Assembly: GCF_026626885.1 (NCBI RefSeq)
Contig: NZ_JAPNOA010000020.1
Location: 62,001-126,000 of the forward strand
Direction: 5' to 3'
From: Parathalassolituus penaei
Lineage (GTDB): Bacteria; Pseudomonadota; Gammaproteobacteria; Pseudomonadales; Oceanobacteraceae
DNA: 64,000 nt
In this document: piece by piece, positions 29,801 through 38,288 of the stretch
How positions within the stretch are numbered: position 1 is the first letter of the stretch
Layout of the letters: each line of letters begins with the position of its first letter
Program-made: the position numbers and the translations under genes
Notes under the pieces: model-generated
What the model was told of the DNA's origin: nothing
The model's input: the letters and a program-made list of their open reading frames with translations, nothing else
Databases searched by the model: none

Positions 29801-30224
29801 CTTTGCATTTGCGCTGGACATTCAGGCCAGTGCGGTAACGTACGATGATGCCGTGGTGCGCCTGGTCGGCGAACGTACCGGCTTTGCCGATGCGGCCGGT
29901 ACCCTGCGTTTGTCATACGGTGATCGGGTTATCGACATCAACGTTGATACCGCGAATCAGGAAGATTCCAGCACCACCAGCATCAGCATTGCCAATGCAG
30001 ATGCCAGCATGACCATCACCGCCAGCTGTGCAAGTGGCTCCGCCGATACCAGTCTGACCACCTGCGACAGCGCCGATGTTGAGTTCGGTGGCGCCATTTA
30101 CAGTGGTGGTTTTGAAGTGGGTACTCTGGAGGTTCGTAATGGTTTGCCGGTATTCCTGTTCGACAACGGTAGCAGTTATAACCTGGTGGTCACACCACAG
30201 TTTCTGGTGTCGGCTAATCAGTAA
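26859..30224 (+). CDS. Large lipoprotein of unknown function, paralog 2
   Basis: 1121-residue paralog of the preceding gene. It has the same signal peptide and lipobox (SLAMAAC, Cys at about 21), a Gly/Asn linker, VSLTGLAVKGVMAGADIKV sandwich, Ala-rich region, acidic patch, beta-rich body, and the same last ~45 residues (GGAIYSGGFEVGTLEVRNG...). It is 180 residues longer, largely because of an extra Tyr/Trp/Asp-rich, AT-richer segment at about residues 820-970 (29330-29770). A 265-bp gap with a terminator separates the two, so each seems to have its own promoter. The duplication suggests variants of one surface function; none can be named. Confidence 0.8.
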   Translation: MNTRKNYLWAVIASTSLAMAACGGGGSKSDDNNSGGNNGGTTVNRVSLTGLAVKGVMAGADIKVTSLDGQTSYGTTTTSSDGTYSLAAMDIPLNTPVLVTMTTNASTLLTCDAAAGCMDGDTLMAFGQKYTYHDPDFKMTALLAGVSTETASASLMVTPLTNMAAERAQQEGKTSSSDIAAINRATATLLGLDNVDIATVVPADITNSSAVSSSNNAQRYGAVVAAIANVATNKGQSLSTVVSELAASYARQGGLVANSSDEAEVDLEDIFGGAADSAASANLSAIAVEYSLEEQTASNSAEDELVAADEGSPDSGTLTEEEQKALAVTNAVALLQDLNNWHNDLKDVSADPLVNTLNSEGDELAALVETIATNSELATTVQNLLLDTEEYEYCDEWGWDDNAGDYICSVPTTVTMTVPGPVVQGTELLVQLVSLAPAVLGYVLASEGEDASGSFDMTLEDVGVPDELMDEFEDGGANLTISATLVSGQIVAMSMTGASSYATITSLAVALSEPASGDRLVASLSNVNISAIEGDKHMTGSGSISLIFDSADSLAAFKADDSAADGLVSMVMDLNTEAMADDGLDSVANLDLHMEVTPDASSGTATMQMSAGLSAGNSSNDSMAGTLMMSASSNDWLVFENLSQTEMSFEGALTIASAEGSASFEGTIGMLEVYPQDSNADAVMMVATDGNEDYTQLTFDGGFSVVSGTDTTMFSGQLKLREDYLHYANGDYVTDSWGDDVTVPTLVELQGEFSAVRNSVTMGSLAVHGMAQLSNLQELAAMLEPDTLSDAEFGVLTASADDEVVAYDTVNNSLTVTLDSGWEEIVSAVTAEFEAAGWTNISLDGWYYDTSYQLTMLDCIEVDTEYSECNIQIESDRDIDLSNNIPDAYYDSWETTVTVLTANIASPAAWADEVIADVGLSDYWQAEISFYVNSDQGTAEVYGYSDYYDDEPVAVWSLETYDDTSVTDQLLSAETLDTYLDFAFALDIQASAVTYDDAVVRLVGERTGFADAAGTLRLSYGDRVIDINVDTANQEDSSTTSISIANADASMTITASCASGSADTSLTTCDSADVEFGGAIYSGGFEVGTLEVRNGLPVFLFDNGSSYNLVVTPQFLVSANQ

Positions 30225-30246
30225 ACGCTTGAACCGGTAATCACCG

Positions 30247-30270
30247 AAAAGGGCCTGCGGGCCCTTTTTT
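30247..30270 (+). terminator. Terminator after lipoprotein paralog 2
   Basis: AAAAGGGCC-TGCG-GGCCCTTTT with two further T, about 20 bp after the stop; near-copy of the terminator at 26613. Confidence 0.92.
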
Positions 30271-30335
30271 GTTGGCTTGTATGTTAGTGACTGAACCGTA
30301 ATCATGGGCACCTTTGGTGCCAGCAGGGAGTTGTT

Positions 30336-31367
30336 ATGGCCAACCGATGGATTTCCGCTGTTTTGCTGGCTCTGGCGCCAGCCTGTATGGCCAGCACAGG
30401 TATTGAATACCAGCAGACGACCTATGCCTGGACCGGCCCTATGGGGGTGCTGGCGCTGGTGGATGACTGGAGTGGTGATCTGCACAAGGGCGGTGAAGAC
30501 GGCTTTGCCTGGGATCAACGTCGTGCCGGAGTGTTTTATAACAGCTTGCAGGTCAGTTACGTCTATCGTTTGCAGGCTCAGTACCGGTTCCCGTGGCAAG
30601 CGGCGCAGGGCTATTACCAGTACGTGCATCAGGCTGATCTGGCGGAAGAAAACCGTTTCCAGACCCGTATCGAGGTTGAGCATTATCAGGGTGAAGGCCC
30701 GGCCCTGGCGTACCGGTTTGAAGGGGATCACTGGTATCTGACGCCGGAATACAACCAGCTCAATATCTACAAGTTGTATTGGGGGTCACTGGAAGGTGAG
30801 CTGTATTACCAGAATCAGGATAACTGGGGCGGTGATATCCAGCTCGACTACGGCTATACCGACGATGCTGTGGTTCGGCGCGAACTCGACCAGCGCAGTT
30901 ATGGCACCCTGCACGGATTAAACCTCAGTGCCGGTTGGGAACATGGCAACTACAAGGTTGATTATCAGGGTTATAACCTGCTGGCCCGTATCGACTGGCC
31001 GGACATGCCGTACACCAGCGCGCGGGTCTGTACCGACTGCACGTTTTTCCTGTATGGCTACGAATACTTTCAGGATCGGGTGGAACGTCCGGCGCGGGTG
31101 CACTGGGTTTACCAGCAATATCAGTGGAACCCGACACTGGCGTTTACCCTGAATACCTTGCTGAACCCGATTCACAACAGCTGGCAGCTGGGGGCTGATT
31201 GGCTGGCGGCGGGGATTCACTGGCAAGGCGGGGTAGAGGCCAACAGTGGAGCGATTCGGCTGGGGTTACAGCAGCAATATGTGCGTCTGGGGGTAATGGC
31301 CGAGCCGGTCGCGCTGAAAGAAAGCCGTACCCTGCAACTGGACATGGGATTACGGCTGGCATTTTGA
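30336..31367 (+). CDS. Probable outer-membrane beta-barrel protein, unknown family
   Basis: 343 residues with a signal peptide (RWISAVLLALAPACMA, cleavage near residue 19). The mature protein alternates polar and aromatic residues in many short strands (LQVSYVYRLQAQYRF, FQTRIEVEHYQGEG, GLNLSAGWEHGNYKVDYQGY, RTLQLDMGLRLAF). It is rich in Tyr, Trp and Gln and ends in Phe, all consistent with an outer-membrane barrel. A CTDC pair of cysteines at about 232-235 could form a disulfide in a loop. I do not recognise the family. It follows the two lipoprotein genes on the same strand but after a terminator, so a functional tie is only a guess. Confidence 0.65.
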   Translation: MANRWISAVLLALAPACMASTGIEYQQTTYAWTGPMGVLALVDDWSGDLHKGGEDGFAWDQRRAGVFYNSLQVSYVYRLQAQYRFPWQAAQGYYQYVHQADLAEENRFQTRIEVEHYQGEGPALAYRFEGDHWYLTPEYNQLNIYKLYWGSLEGELYYQNQDNWGGDIQLDYGYTDDAVVRRELDQRSYGTLHGLNLSAGWEHGNYKVDYQGYNLLARIDWPDMPYTSARVCTDCTFFLYGYEYFQDRVERPARVHWVYQQYQWNPTLAFTLNTLLNPIHNSWQLGADWLAAGIHWQGGVEANSGAIRLGLQQQYVRLGVMAEPVALKESRTLQLDMGLRLAF

Positions 31368-31399
31368 CCGGGGAAGTCGCGGGCAGATGCAGGCCGTGC

Positions 31400-32533
31400 T
31401 CAGTCGATAAACAGCGCCAGCAGTTCGTTCAGATATAACTGGCCACGTTCGGTTGCACGAATGTGGTCGGTCACTTCCAGCAAGCCCAGTTTGATGGCTT
31501 TCTGCACTTCGGCATCGACACTGGCCAGCGTCTGGCCGGTACGGCTTTCGAAATCCGCAACACTGATACCATCACGCAAACGCAGGGCGTTCATCAGGCA
31601 CTCCAGGCCCAGCTCATCGGCTTCGATGGTTTGCTGGCCTGCCAGGAACGGTTTGTCGGCATTCAGGTAATCCTTGGGCAGACGGGTTTTCCAGCTGCGC
31701 AACTGCTCGCCATTGGCGAGGGTGATCTTGCCGTGGGCACCGGCACCAATGCCGAGGTAATCACCAAAACGCCAGTAGTTGAGGTTATGGCGTGCGGCGC
31801 GACCGGGTTGGCTGAAGGCGGAGATTTCGTAATGCTGGTAGCCGTGGCTGGCCAGCAGGGCCTGACCGGCTTCCTGAATATCCCACAGGCAGTCGTCTTC
31901 CGGCAGTTGCGGCGGACGTTTGTAGAATTCGGTGTTGGGTTCGATGGTCAGCTGATACCACGACAGGTGTGGCGGCTCAAACTGCAGCGCGGTGCGCAGG
32001 TCATCGAGGGCTTCTTCCGGGGTTTGGCCCGGCAAACCATGCATCAGGTCGAGATTGAAGTTATCAAATCCCACCTGACGGGCGGTGCTGATCGCCAGCA
32101 AGGCCTGGTCACGATCATGGACACGACCGAGGTTCTTCAGCTGTTGGGGCTGGAAGCTCTGGATGCCCATCGACAGGCGATTGATGCCCAGCTCGCGGTA
32201 GGCCGCAAAGCGTTCGGCTTCAAAGGTGCCCGGATTGGCTTCGAGGGTGATTTCACACTGATCGCTCAGGGTCAGACGCTGACGGAGGCCGCTAAAAAAG
32301 CGCCGATAGGCGTCAGCACCCAGCAAACTCGGGGTGCCACCACCAAAAAAGATGGTCTCAATCGGCCGACCCTGGGCCCAGGACAAGTCCTGGTCGAGGT
32401 CTGCCAGCAGGGCATCGACATACTCCTGCTCGGGCAGTTCGGCCGGTGAGGCGTGGGAGTTGAAGTCGCAGTAGGGGCATTTGCGAATGCACCAGGGAAC
32501 GTGAACGTACAGGCTCAGCGGTGGCAGCGACAT
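31400..32533 (-). CDS. hemW: Radical SAM heme chaperone HemW
   Basis: Formerly annotated as an oxygen-independent coproporphyrinogen oxidase; HemW binds heme and delivers it to targets such as respiratory enzymes. The 377-residue protein has the radical SAM cluster motif CIRKCPYCDF (Cys15, 19, 22), the GGGTPSLL motif and ETLEANPGTFE-type SAM-binding strand. It lacks the N-terminal extension of true HemN, and family length supports HemW. It is next to rdgB and a coiled-coil gene on the same strand, as in many gammaproteobacteria. Confidence 0.93.
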   Translation of the reverse strand: MSLPPLSLYVHVPWCIRKCPYCDFNSHASPAELPEQEYVDALLADLDQDLSWAQGRPIETIFFGGGTPSLLGADAYRRFFSGLRQRLTLSDQCEITLEANPGTFEAERFAAYRELGINRLSMGIQSFQPQQLKNLGRVHDRDQALLAISTARQVGFDNFNLDLMHGLPGQTPEEALDDLRTALQFEPPHLSWYQLTIEPNTEFYKRPPQLPEDDCLWDIQEAGQALLASHGYQHYEISAFSQPGRAARHNLNYWRFGDYLGIGAGAHGKITLANGEQLRSWKTRLPKDYLNADKPFLAGQQTIEADELGLECLMNALRLRDGISVADFESRTGQTLASVDAEVQKAIKLGLLEVTDHIRATERGQLYLNELLALFID

Positions 32534-32550
32534 TCAACTCTCCGGGGCGA

Positions 32551-32967
32551 TCAGACGAAGCTGTTCTGCGGCACGAAGTTGTCCTGCTGCACGAAAGTTT
32601 CTTCCGGCTGTGGCTGGAACTCTGCCTGTTGGGCAGCCTCCTGGTTGTTGGTCTGGACTTCTTCCTGAGCTGGTGCGTTGGTTTCAGGTGTAACCACGGA
32701 TTCCAGAGTCTGCATTAGAGACATCACACGGGCTTCAAACTCGTGGTGTTCGTGGCTCATGCGGGTCTGTTCCTGGTTCAGCTGGTTGTTCTGGTCGCGC
32801 AGGGAGGCCAGTTCCTGGTCGCGTTCGGCCAGAGTGGCTTCGGTGCTGGCCAGCTGGCCACGCAAGGCTTCCAGGTCTTCCTGCAGCTGCATGTTTTCGA
32901 GTTGCAGATTTTCAATTGCCTGGATGGTGTGCTGAATCTTGTCTTGCAGTTGTTCGAGAATATCCAC
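32551..32967 (-). CDS. Coiled-coil protein, ZapB-like, with Gln/Pro-rich tail
   Basis: 138 residues. Residues 1-95 form one long predicted coiled coil (ILEQLQDKIQHTIQAIENLQ..., then LEALRGQLASTEATLAERD). The remainder is a disordered Gln/Glu/Pro/Asn-rich tail ending FVPQNSFV. The N-terminal half resembles ZapB and similar small division-associated coiled coils, but such similarity is weak evidence because heptads dominate. No membrane segment or enzyme motif. Between rdgB and hemW on the same strand, probably cotranscribed with them. Function uncertain. Confidence 0.65.
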   Translation of the reverse strand: MDILEQLQDKIQHTIQAIENLQLENMQLQEDLEALRGQLASTEATLAERDQELASLRDQNNQLNQEQTRMSHEHHEFEARVMSLMQTLESVVTPETNAPAQEEVQTNNQEAAQQAEFQPQPEETFVQQDNFVPQNSFV

Positions 32968-33076
32968 GATAGTCGTCCGACAGTTTTCCTGGGTGTAAGT
33001 GATCTGCCCGTGGTCGTTTTCCTCACGAGCAGCGCCACTGCCGATATCCGACCGGCAGTTGAGTGTTTTGTTCAGA

Positions 33077-33676
33077 TCAGGGGTGCCAGCTGGCCAGCAA
33101 TTTCTGCATGGCCTGGCCTCGATGGGAGATGGCGTTCTTGCGGTCGCGGCTCAATTCGGCGGCCGAACAAGCGTCGCCCGGCACAAAAAACAGCGGATCG
33201 TAACCAAAGCCCTGTTCGCCCTTTGCTTCCCACAGGATACGCCCTTCCCAGCTACCCTGAAAGATTTGCGGAGTTGGATCCTCAGCGTGGCGCATGTAGA
33301 CCAGCACGCACTGGAAGCGAGCGGTGCGCTGTTCGTCCGGAATGTCCTTCAGAGCGTCGAGCAGACGAGCGTTATTAGCAGCATCACCGGCCCCGACACC
33401 GGCGTAGCGGGCGCTGTAAATACCGGGTTGGCCTTGCAGGGCATCCACTTCGATACCCGAGTCATCGGCCAATGCGGGCAAACCGGTATGGGCCGCGGCA
33501 TTACGCGCCTTGAGGATGGCGTTCTCGACGAAGCTCAGGCCGGTCTCATCGGCTTCCGGCACATTGAGCTGGGTCTGCGGCACAATTTCGACGTTGCTGT
33601 TGGCAAAGTGAGTGGCAAACAGCTCCTGAAATTCACGCTGTTTGCCAGCGTTACCACTGGCAATCACAATTTTCAT
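33077..33676 (-). CDS. rdgB: dITP/XTP pyrophosphatase (Ham1 family)
   Basis: Hydrolyses non-canonical purine nucleoside triphosphates (dITP, XTP) so that they are not put into DNA. 199 residues, usual length. Motifs: [16 protein letters not shown] at the N-terminus, [30 protein letters not shown], and near the end [11 protein letters not shown] and [10 protein letters not shown]. It lies 14 bp after the DUF4426 gene on the same strand, within metX-metW-DUF4426-rdgB-hemW, an order common in Pseudomonas relatives. Confidence 0.96.
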   Translation of the reverse strand: MKIVIASGNAGKQREFQELFATHFANSNVEIVPQTQLNVPEADETGLSFVENAILKARNAAAHTGLPALADDSGIEVDALQGQPGIYSARYAGVGAGDAANNARLLDALKDIPDEQRTARFQCVLVYMRHAEDPTPQIFQGSWEGRILWEAKGEQGFGYDPLFFVPGDACSAAELSRDRKNAISHRGQAMQKLLASWHP

Positions 33677-33690
33677 GGGTGTGTTCGCTC

Positions 33691-34140
33691 TTATTCTTCG
33701 TAAAAACGCTGACTGAAGTTCACATCAAAAGTACGGTCACTGCCTTCCGGCTTGACCTTGAGGCTGATGCGATAGGTTTCGTCTTCTTCAAAACGCAGGG
33801 TATTGATGTAATACACGGCGTTGGTCTCGCGGATTTCCTTGAAGTCCAGTGAACTTGACTGGCCAATCAGGTTGAGGATTTTGCCAGTCACCTCGGCCTT
33901 GACCGGAGTTCCGACCTCTTCGTTGGCGCTGCGACGAATCACGGAAATGTTCAGGAAACCGAGGTTGCGCGAACGTTCGATCTGATAGGCACGGGCGATG
34001 TCCGGTGCAATAAACGTGGTGGTCAGACCGATGTAATGCACTTCGTAGTCACCGAAGACCTGTTTCTGTTCACCGCCACCGGCGAAGACCGGCAAACTCA
34101 GCGACAGCAGGCACAGGAGGGCAGCAATCATGGTTTTCAT
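33691..34140 (-). CDS. DUF4426 periplasmic protein
   Basis: 149-residue protein with a signal peptide ([21 protein letters not shown]) and a mature beta-rich domain ([29 protein letters not shown]...) characteristic of DUF4426. Function unknown. ATG at 34140 overlaps the metW stop (ATGA) and has GGAGAA upstream, so the two are translationally coupled; a longer in-frame start would run deep into metW. Found in this position next to metW in many gammaproteobacteria. Confidence 0.85.
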   Translation of the reverse strand: MKTMIAALLCLLSLSLPVFAGGGEQKQVFGDYEVHYIGLTTTFIAPDIARAYQIERSRNLGFLNISVIRRSANEEVGTPVKAEVTGKILNLIGQSSSLDFKEIRETNAVYYINTLRFEEDETYRISLKVKPEGSDRTFDVNFSQRFYEE

Positions 34141-34760
34141 AATGTTCTCCGCGTCAGGTGATAGATGGCAATCTCGCCCAGCAGGGTTGGCCACAGACGG
34201 ATCGCCCAGTTCTCGTGATGTTCACTGTCCACCACGGTTTTGTGCAGCACACGGATATTCTTGCTGGCACACAGCTCTTCGAAGTCCGTCATGGTGCACA
34301 AATGAATATTAGGCGTGTTGTACCAGGCGTGTGGCAGGGTTTCTGACATTGGCATACGGCCGCGTGCGGTCAGATACCAGCGGGTGCGCCAGTGACCGAA
34401 GTTCGGGAAGGTCACAATGGCTTCGTCGCCTACCCGCAGCATTTCGTCGAGCAGCTCGTCCGGGCGTTCAACCGCCTGCAGCGCCTGGGTCATGATGATG
34501 GTGTCGACACTGCTGTCCTTGTAATTGCGCAGACCAAAGTTGAGGTCCTGTTCAACCACGTTGACGCCGTTGGCTACCGCTGCGGTGATCTTGTCCGCAT
34601 TGATTTCCAGACCGTAACCACGGACGTTCTTGTTATCCATCAGGTAACGCAGCAGGGTGCCTTCACCACAACCAAGGTCAAACACCAGACTGCCGGGTTT
34701 GACCCAGTCCTGGATGATGGCCAGATCCGGACGCAGGGTTTGGAGGGTCAGTTTGTTCAT
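34137..34760 (-). CDS. metW: Methionine biosynthesis protein MetW
   Basis: 207-residue SAM-dependent methyltransferase-like protein (motif [13 protein letters not shown] near residue 30, then [10 protein letters not shown]). It is encoded with MetX and needed with it for homoserine acylation in several proteobacteria; no methyl-transfer reaction is firmly assigned. The ATGA-type overlap with metX (metX stop at 34757-34759, metW start 34760) indicates coupling. Conserved [20 protein letters not shown] and [11 protein letters not shown] are typical MetW sequences. Confidence 0.95.
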   Translation of the reverse strand: MNKLTLQTLRPDLAIIQDWVKPGSLVFDLGCGEGTLLRYLMDNKNVRGYGLEINADKITAAVANGVNVVEQDLNFGLRNYKDSSVDTIIMTQALQAVERPDELLDEMLRVGDEAIVTFPNFGHWRTRWYLTARGRMPMSETLPHAWYNTPNIHLCTMTDFEELCASKNIRVLHKTVVDSEHHENWAIRLWPTLLGEIAIYHLTRRTL

Positions 34761-35911
34761 GCCTTGGCTCCCACTTCCACGGCTACCCGTTTCAGGTAGG
34801 CCGACAACACCTGGTGATAACGTTCGATTGGCAACAGGAAGGCGTCGTGGCCGTCATCGGATTCGATACAGGCGTAACTGACGTTCTTGTTGGCTTCCAT
34901 CAGGGCATCGACGATTTCTTTGGAACGTTTGGGTGAGAAACGCCAGTCGGTGGTGAACGACATCACCAGATAACTGCATTTGGCGTGGCTCAGGCATTCC
35001 ACCAGATCGTGGTTGTAGTCGGCCGACGGGTCGAAGTAATCCAGCGCCTTGGTCATCAACATGTAGGTGTTGGCATCAAAGCGGGTGCTGAATTTTTCGC
35101 CCTGGTAATGCAGGTAACTTTCGACCTGGAATTCCGGGGCGAAGCTGAAGTTGAGTTTGCCTTCGCGCAGCTCACGACCAAACTTCTGGCGCATGGCGTC
35201 TTCAGACAGGTAGGTCAGGTGGCCGAGCATACGAGCCTGGGTCAGGCCGACTTTCGGAATGGTGTTGTAATCGTGGTAATAACCGTCGTGGAAGTCCGGG
35301 TCCTTGGCAATGGCCTGACGGGCGACTTCGTTAAACGCGATGTTCTGTGCCGACAGCTTGGGTGCCGAGGCAATCACCACCGCATGGCGCAGACGTTCCG
35401 GGAACTGGATTGACCAGCGCAATACCTGCATACCACCCAGAGAACCGCCAACCACGGCGGCCCATTGTTCGATTCCCAGGGCATCGGCCAGACGTGCCTG
35501 GCTGTTGACCCAGTCACGTACCGCCACAATCGGGAATTCCGGACCGTACTGTTTGCCGGTCTGTGGATTGATGCTGGTCGGGCCGGTTGAGCCTGCACAA
35601 CCACCGAGGTTGTTCAGCGCCACCACAAAAAAATGGTTGGTATCAATCGGTTTGCCGGGACCAATCGCGTTGTCCCACCAGCCTGGCTTGCGGTCTTCCA
35701 TGCTGTGGTAACCGGCAGCGTGGTGATCACCACTCAGGGCATGACAGATCAGAACCGCGTTGCTGCGGTTGGCATTAAGCTGGCCGTAGGTTTCATAAAC
35801 CAGATCGTATTCAGGCAGAACACGGCCACTGCGCAGGGTGAGTGGCTGATCAAAATGATGAACCTGGGGAGTGACCAGACCGACCGAATCGGCAGGGATT
35901 ACTTCCGGCAT
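34757..35911 (-). CDS. metX: Homoserine O-acyltransferase MetX
   Basis: Activates homoserine with an acyl-CoA for methionine synthesis. 384 residues, alpha/beta hydrolase. The nucleophile Ser lies in [10 protein letters not shown] and the catalytic His in SDDGHDAFL; the oxyanion region reads [14 protein letters not shown]. MetX proteins linked to MetW in gammaproteobacteria are often succinyl- rather than acetyltransferases; the acyl donor is not settled here. ATG at 35911 ([11 protein letters not shown]) follows AGGAAT; an upstream in-frame extension to 35980 lacks a ribosome site. No SAM riboswitch pattern was recognised upstream. Confidence 0.94.
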   Translation of the reverse strand: MPEVIPADSVGLVTPQVHHFDQPLTLRSGRVLPEYDLVYETYGQLNANRSNAVLICHALSGDHHAAGYHSMEDRKPGWWDNAIGPGKPIDTNHFFVVALNNLGGCAGSTGPTSINPQTGKQYGPEFPIVAVRDWVNSQARLADALGIEQWAAVVGGSLGGMQVLRWSIQFPERLRHAVVIASAPKLSAQNIAFNEVARQAIAKDPDFHDGYYHDYNTIPKVGLTQARMLGHLTYLSEDAMRQKFGRELREGKLNFSFAPEFQVESYLHYQGEKFSTRFDANTYMLMTKALDYFDPSADYNHDLVECLSHAKCSYLVMSFTTDWRFSPKRSKEIVDALMEANKNVSYACIESDDGHDAFLLPIERYHQVLSAYLKRVAVEVGAKA

Positions 35912-36027
35912 GTAGACGTATTCCTGGGTTGTTCCTGGGGGGCTGTGCCTGTGGATAAGGTCAGCACCCGGAGGTTTCAAGAGACAGGCCAGTTTAACAG
36001 GCTATGGCGCGGCTGCCAGCGTCAGAA

Positions 36028-36043
36028 CGGCACAGCTGTGCCG
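36028..36043 (-). terminator. Possible hairpin after tatC
   Basis: Perfect 16-bp palindrome CGGCACAGCTGTGCCG a few bases after the tatC stop on the minus strand, followed only by a weak T-rich stretch (TTCT). It could end the tat transcript or be an operator for metX. Confidence 0.35.
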
Positions 36044-36049
36044 GATGGA

Positions 36050-36775
36050 TCAGTCTTCTTCGGTTTTGATAACACGTGATGCAATAACACCCAGTTCAAA
36101 CAGGGCGTACATCGGCAGGGCCAGAATGGTTTGTGAAAAAACATCCGGTGGTGTCACCAGCATACCGACCACAAAACAGCCGAGGAAAATATAGGAACGT
36201 TTTTCTGCCAGCGCTTCGACCGAGGTAATTCCGGTCAGTACCAGCAGGAAGGTGGCCACCGGAATCTCGAAGGCAAAACCGAAGGCAAAAAACATGTTCA
36301 GGCAGAAATCGAGGATATTGGTGATATCCGGCATGATCGAGATGCCTTGTGGGCCAGCCAGCGTGAAGAAACCGAAGGCAATGGGCAGCACCACAAAGTA
36401 GGCAAAGGAAACACCGGCATAAAACAGCACCACGCTGGACACCAGCAGTGGCACCGCGAATTTCTTTTCATTCTGGTACAGCCCCGGAGAAATAAAGCCC
36501 CAGGCCTGATGCAGCATGTACGGCATGGCCAGCAGAACGGCCATCACCGAGGTCAGCTTGATCGGCACCAGAAAGGGGGAGGCAACGCCGGTGGCAATCA
36601 TCTGGCCGTGGTTTTCCAGCAGTGCCGACAGTGGTTTGACCAGAATCAGGTAGAGATCATTGGCAAACAGAAACAGCCCGATAAACAGCACGGCCACCAC
36701 CAGAACAACTTTCAGAAGGCGGTTACGCAGTTCAATCAGATGGGAAATAAGCGGCTGTTCCTGATCCTGGGTCAT
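36050..36775 (-). CDS. tatC: Sec-independent translocase subunit TatC
   Basis: 241-residue multi-spanning inner-membrane protein, receptor for twin-arginine signal peptides. N-terminal PLISHLIELRNRLLKV is the TatC signature, followed by six hydrophobic segments. The segment FRFAFGFEIPV-equivalent reads FAFGFAFEIPVATFLLV, and VGMLVTPPDVFSQTILALPMY is also typical. Start overlaps the tatB stop by 4 bp. Last gene of the ubiE-to-tatC block. Confidence 0.96.
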   Translation of the reverse strand: MTQDQEQPLISHLIELRNRLLKVVLVVAVLFIGLFLFANDLYLILVKPLSALLENHGQMIATGVASPFLVPIKLTSVMAVLLAMPYMLHQAWGFISPGLYQNEKKFAVPLLVSSVVLFYAGVSFAYFVVLPIAFGFFTLAGPQGISIMPDITNILDFCLNMFFAFGFAFEIPVATFLLVLTGITSVEALAEKRSYIFLGCFVVGMLVTPPDVFSQTILALPMYALFELGVIASRVIKTEED

Positions 36776-37284
36776 GATGCTGGCTGGTTATCCTGGGAAC
36801 GAATGGTCGGCGTGACCTGGATGGTGTTGGGAGTATCGGCAGCCGTTGCTGCGCCGGTGTGGCTGCTGGCAGTGGTTGCAGCCGAGGCATCCGTGGTCGC
36901 GGTGATCGTGCTGGTGTTGCTGGTGCTGGTGTTGATCGTATGGGTGGTCGTACCAAATGCCGTGCCGGTATTCACAACCGGGTCAGCACTGGCTGCAGTC
37001 GCTGGGCTGGCCGCTGCCGGGTTATTGCTCATGGCTTCGGCCTGACGACGCTGTGCCTCTTCTTCCGGATTCAGGAAGGTGGCATATGGGTCTTTCAGTT
37101 TTTCACGCAGCTCCTCAGCGCGTACCTGACGTTCCAGTTCATCCTGGAAGCCATTGATGGTACGGCGGGCGCGGCCAATCAGCAGGCCAAGGGTACGGGC
37201 TGCGCCGGGCAGTTTTTCCGGGCCCAGTACAATCAGGCCCAGCACGCCAATCAGCAGCAGTTCTGAAAAACCGATATCAAACAT
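36772..37284 (-). CDS. tatB: Sec-independent translocase subunit TatB
   Basis: 170 residues. N-terminal membrane helix and hinge MFDIGFSELLLIGVLGLIVLGPEKLP, then an amphipathic helix (RTLGLLIGRARRTINGFQDELERQ). These features define TatB, which binds the signal peptide together with TatC. The C-terminal third (about 105-155) is a low-complexity Thr/Ser/Ala stretch (NTSTSNTSTITATTDASAA), which is unusual in composition though TatB tails are generally variable and dispensable. tatA ends 1 bp upstream. Confidence 0.95.
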   Translation of the reverse strand: MFDIGFSELLLIGVLGLIVLGPEKLPGAARTLGLLIGRARRTINGFQDELERQVRAEELREKLKDPYATFLNPEEEAQRRQAEAMSNNPAAASPATAASADPVVNTGTAFGTTTHTINTSTSNTSTITATTDASAATTASSHTGAATAADTPNTIQVTPTIRSQDNQPAS

Positions 37285-37285
37285 A

Positions 37286-37552
37286 TCAGCTGCGGTTCTG
37301 GTCTTTCTGGTTGCTGAAATCAGCGTCTTTACGCTGGTCGTTGCTATTCTGGATCAGACGCTGGTCAGCGTTGGTGTCGACCGGAGTTTCGGTCTTGTCT
37401 ACCGGCTTTTCGCCTTCGTTCATGGCCGATTTGAAGTTCTTGATGGCACCACCGAGGTCGCCACCCAGGTTGCGCAGTTTTTTGGTGCCGAAAATCACAA
37501 TGACAATCGCCAGAATGATGAGCAATTGCCAGATGCTGATACCGCCAATCAT
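37286..37552 (-). CDS. tatA: Sec-independent translocase subunit TatA
   Basis: 88-residue pore-forming subunit of twin-arginine export. One N-terminal helix ([22 protein letters not shown]) with [21 protein letters not shown], the TatA hinge and amphipathic helix, then an acidic/polar tail ([17 protein letters not shown]). Distinguished from TatB by the FGTKKL hinge in place of GPEKLP. Sits between hinT and tatB with very short gaps. Confidence 0.96.
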   Translation of the reverse strand: MIGGISIWQLLIILAIVIVIFGTKKLRNLGGDLGGAIKNFKSAMNEGEKPVDKTETPVDTNADQRLIQNSNDQRKDADFSNQKDQNRS

Positions 37553-37571
37553 GATAAAACCTCGTTAGTCA

Positions 37572-37904
37572 TCAGAATCCTGGCAGCTGGTCGCCGCCGA
37601 GGATATGGAAATGCATGTGGAAAACTTCCTGGCCACCTTCAACACCGGTATTGGTGATGGTGCGGTATCCGGCCAGTCCTTCTGCGGCTGCAATGTTCGG
37701 GATGGTCAGCAGCAGGCGTCCCAGCAGGGCTTCGTCAGCAGCGTTGATATCGTTGAGGTTAACGATATGGCGTTTCGGAATCAGCAGCAGGTGGGTATCG
37801 GCTTTCGGGGCAATGTCCCGGAAAGCAAGAAAATCGCTGTCTTCGTAGACCTTGCTGGCCGGAATCTGGCCGGCCACGATCTTGCAGAAAATACAGTCGG
37901 ACAT
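37572..37904 (-). CDS. hinT: HIT-family purine nucleoside phosphoramidase
   Basis: 110-residue HIT protein hydrolysing AMP-lysine/AMP-NH2-type phosphoramidates. The histidine triad reads HMHFHILGG (His96, 98, 100). N-terminal CIFCKIVAGQIPASKVYEDS holds the CxxC seen in many bacterial members. Located between hisE and tatA, a position shared with other gammaproteobacteria. No direct role in histidine synthesis or Tat export is implied. Confidence 0.94.
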   Translation of the reverse strand: MSDCIFCKIVAGQIPASKVYEDSDFLAFRDIAPKADTHLLLIPKRHIVNLNDINAADEALLGRLLLTIPNIAAAEGLAGYRTITNTGVEGGQEVFHMHFHILGGDQLPGF

Positions 37905-37918
37905 GGCTGTCTCCGGCC

Positions 37919-38251
37919 TTATTGGGCGCTGCGGGAGGCCTTTTCTTCGAGGCCGGAAATATCAAAACGACGTGCCAGTTCGTTCAGCACCGCTTCCGGG
38001 CGTTCGCCCAGTTGCGCCAGTGCCACCAGAGAGTGGAACCAGAGATCAGCGGTTTCGTAGATCACGTCAGAGTTGTCGCCACTGCGCTCGGCATCCTTGG
38101 CGGCCAGAATGGTTTCGGTGGCTTCTTCACCCACTTTTTCCAGAATCTTGTTCAGACCCTTGTGGTACAGGCTGGCCACATAGGAAGAGTCCGGGGATGC
38201 GCCCTTGCGCTGTTCAAGAATGTCGCCGAGGGCGGTCAGGATTTCGCTCAT
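37919..38251 (-). CDS. hisE: Phosphoribosyl-ATP diphosphatase
   Basis: Second step of histidine synthesis, PR-ATP to PR-AMP. 110 residues, all-alpha MazG-like fold with the metal-binding pattern [15 protein letters not shown] followed by [16 protein letters not shown]. Separate from hisI here, as in Pseudomonas; the two are fused in enterobacteria. hisI lies 37 bp upstream on the same strand and hinT 14 bp downstream. Confidence 0.96.
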   Translation of the reverse strand: MSEILTALGDILEQRKGASPDSSYVASLYHKGLNKILEKVGEEATETILAAKDAERSGDNSDVIYETADLWFHSLVALAQLGERPEAVLNELARRFDISGLEEKASRSAQ

Positions 38252-38288
38252 AATCAGGCACTGCTCTGTTGATGAATGCTGGGGCGGA

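Noticed and set aside
35912-36049. SAM-responsive riboswitch before metX
   Set aside because: The 138-bp gap lacks the conserved blocks of SAM riboswitch classes that I can recognise; only a palindrome near tatC is seen.
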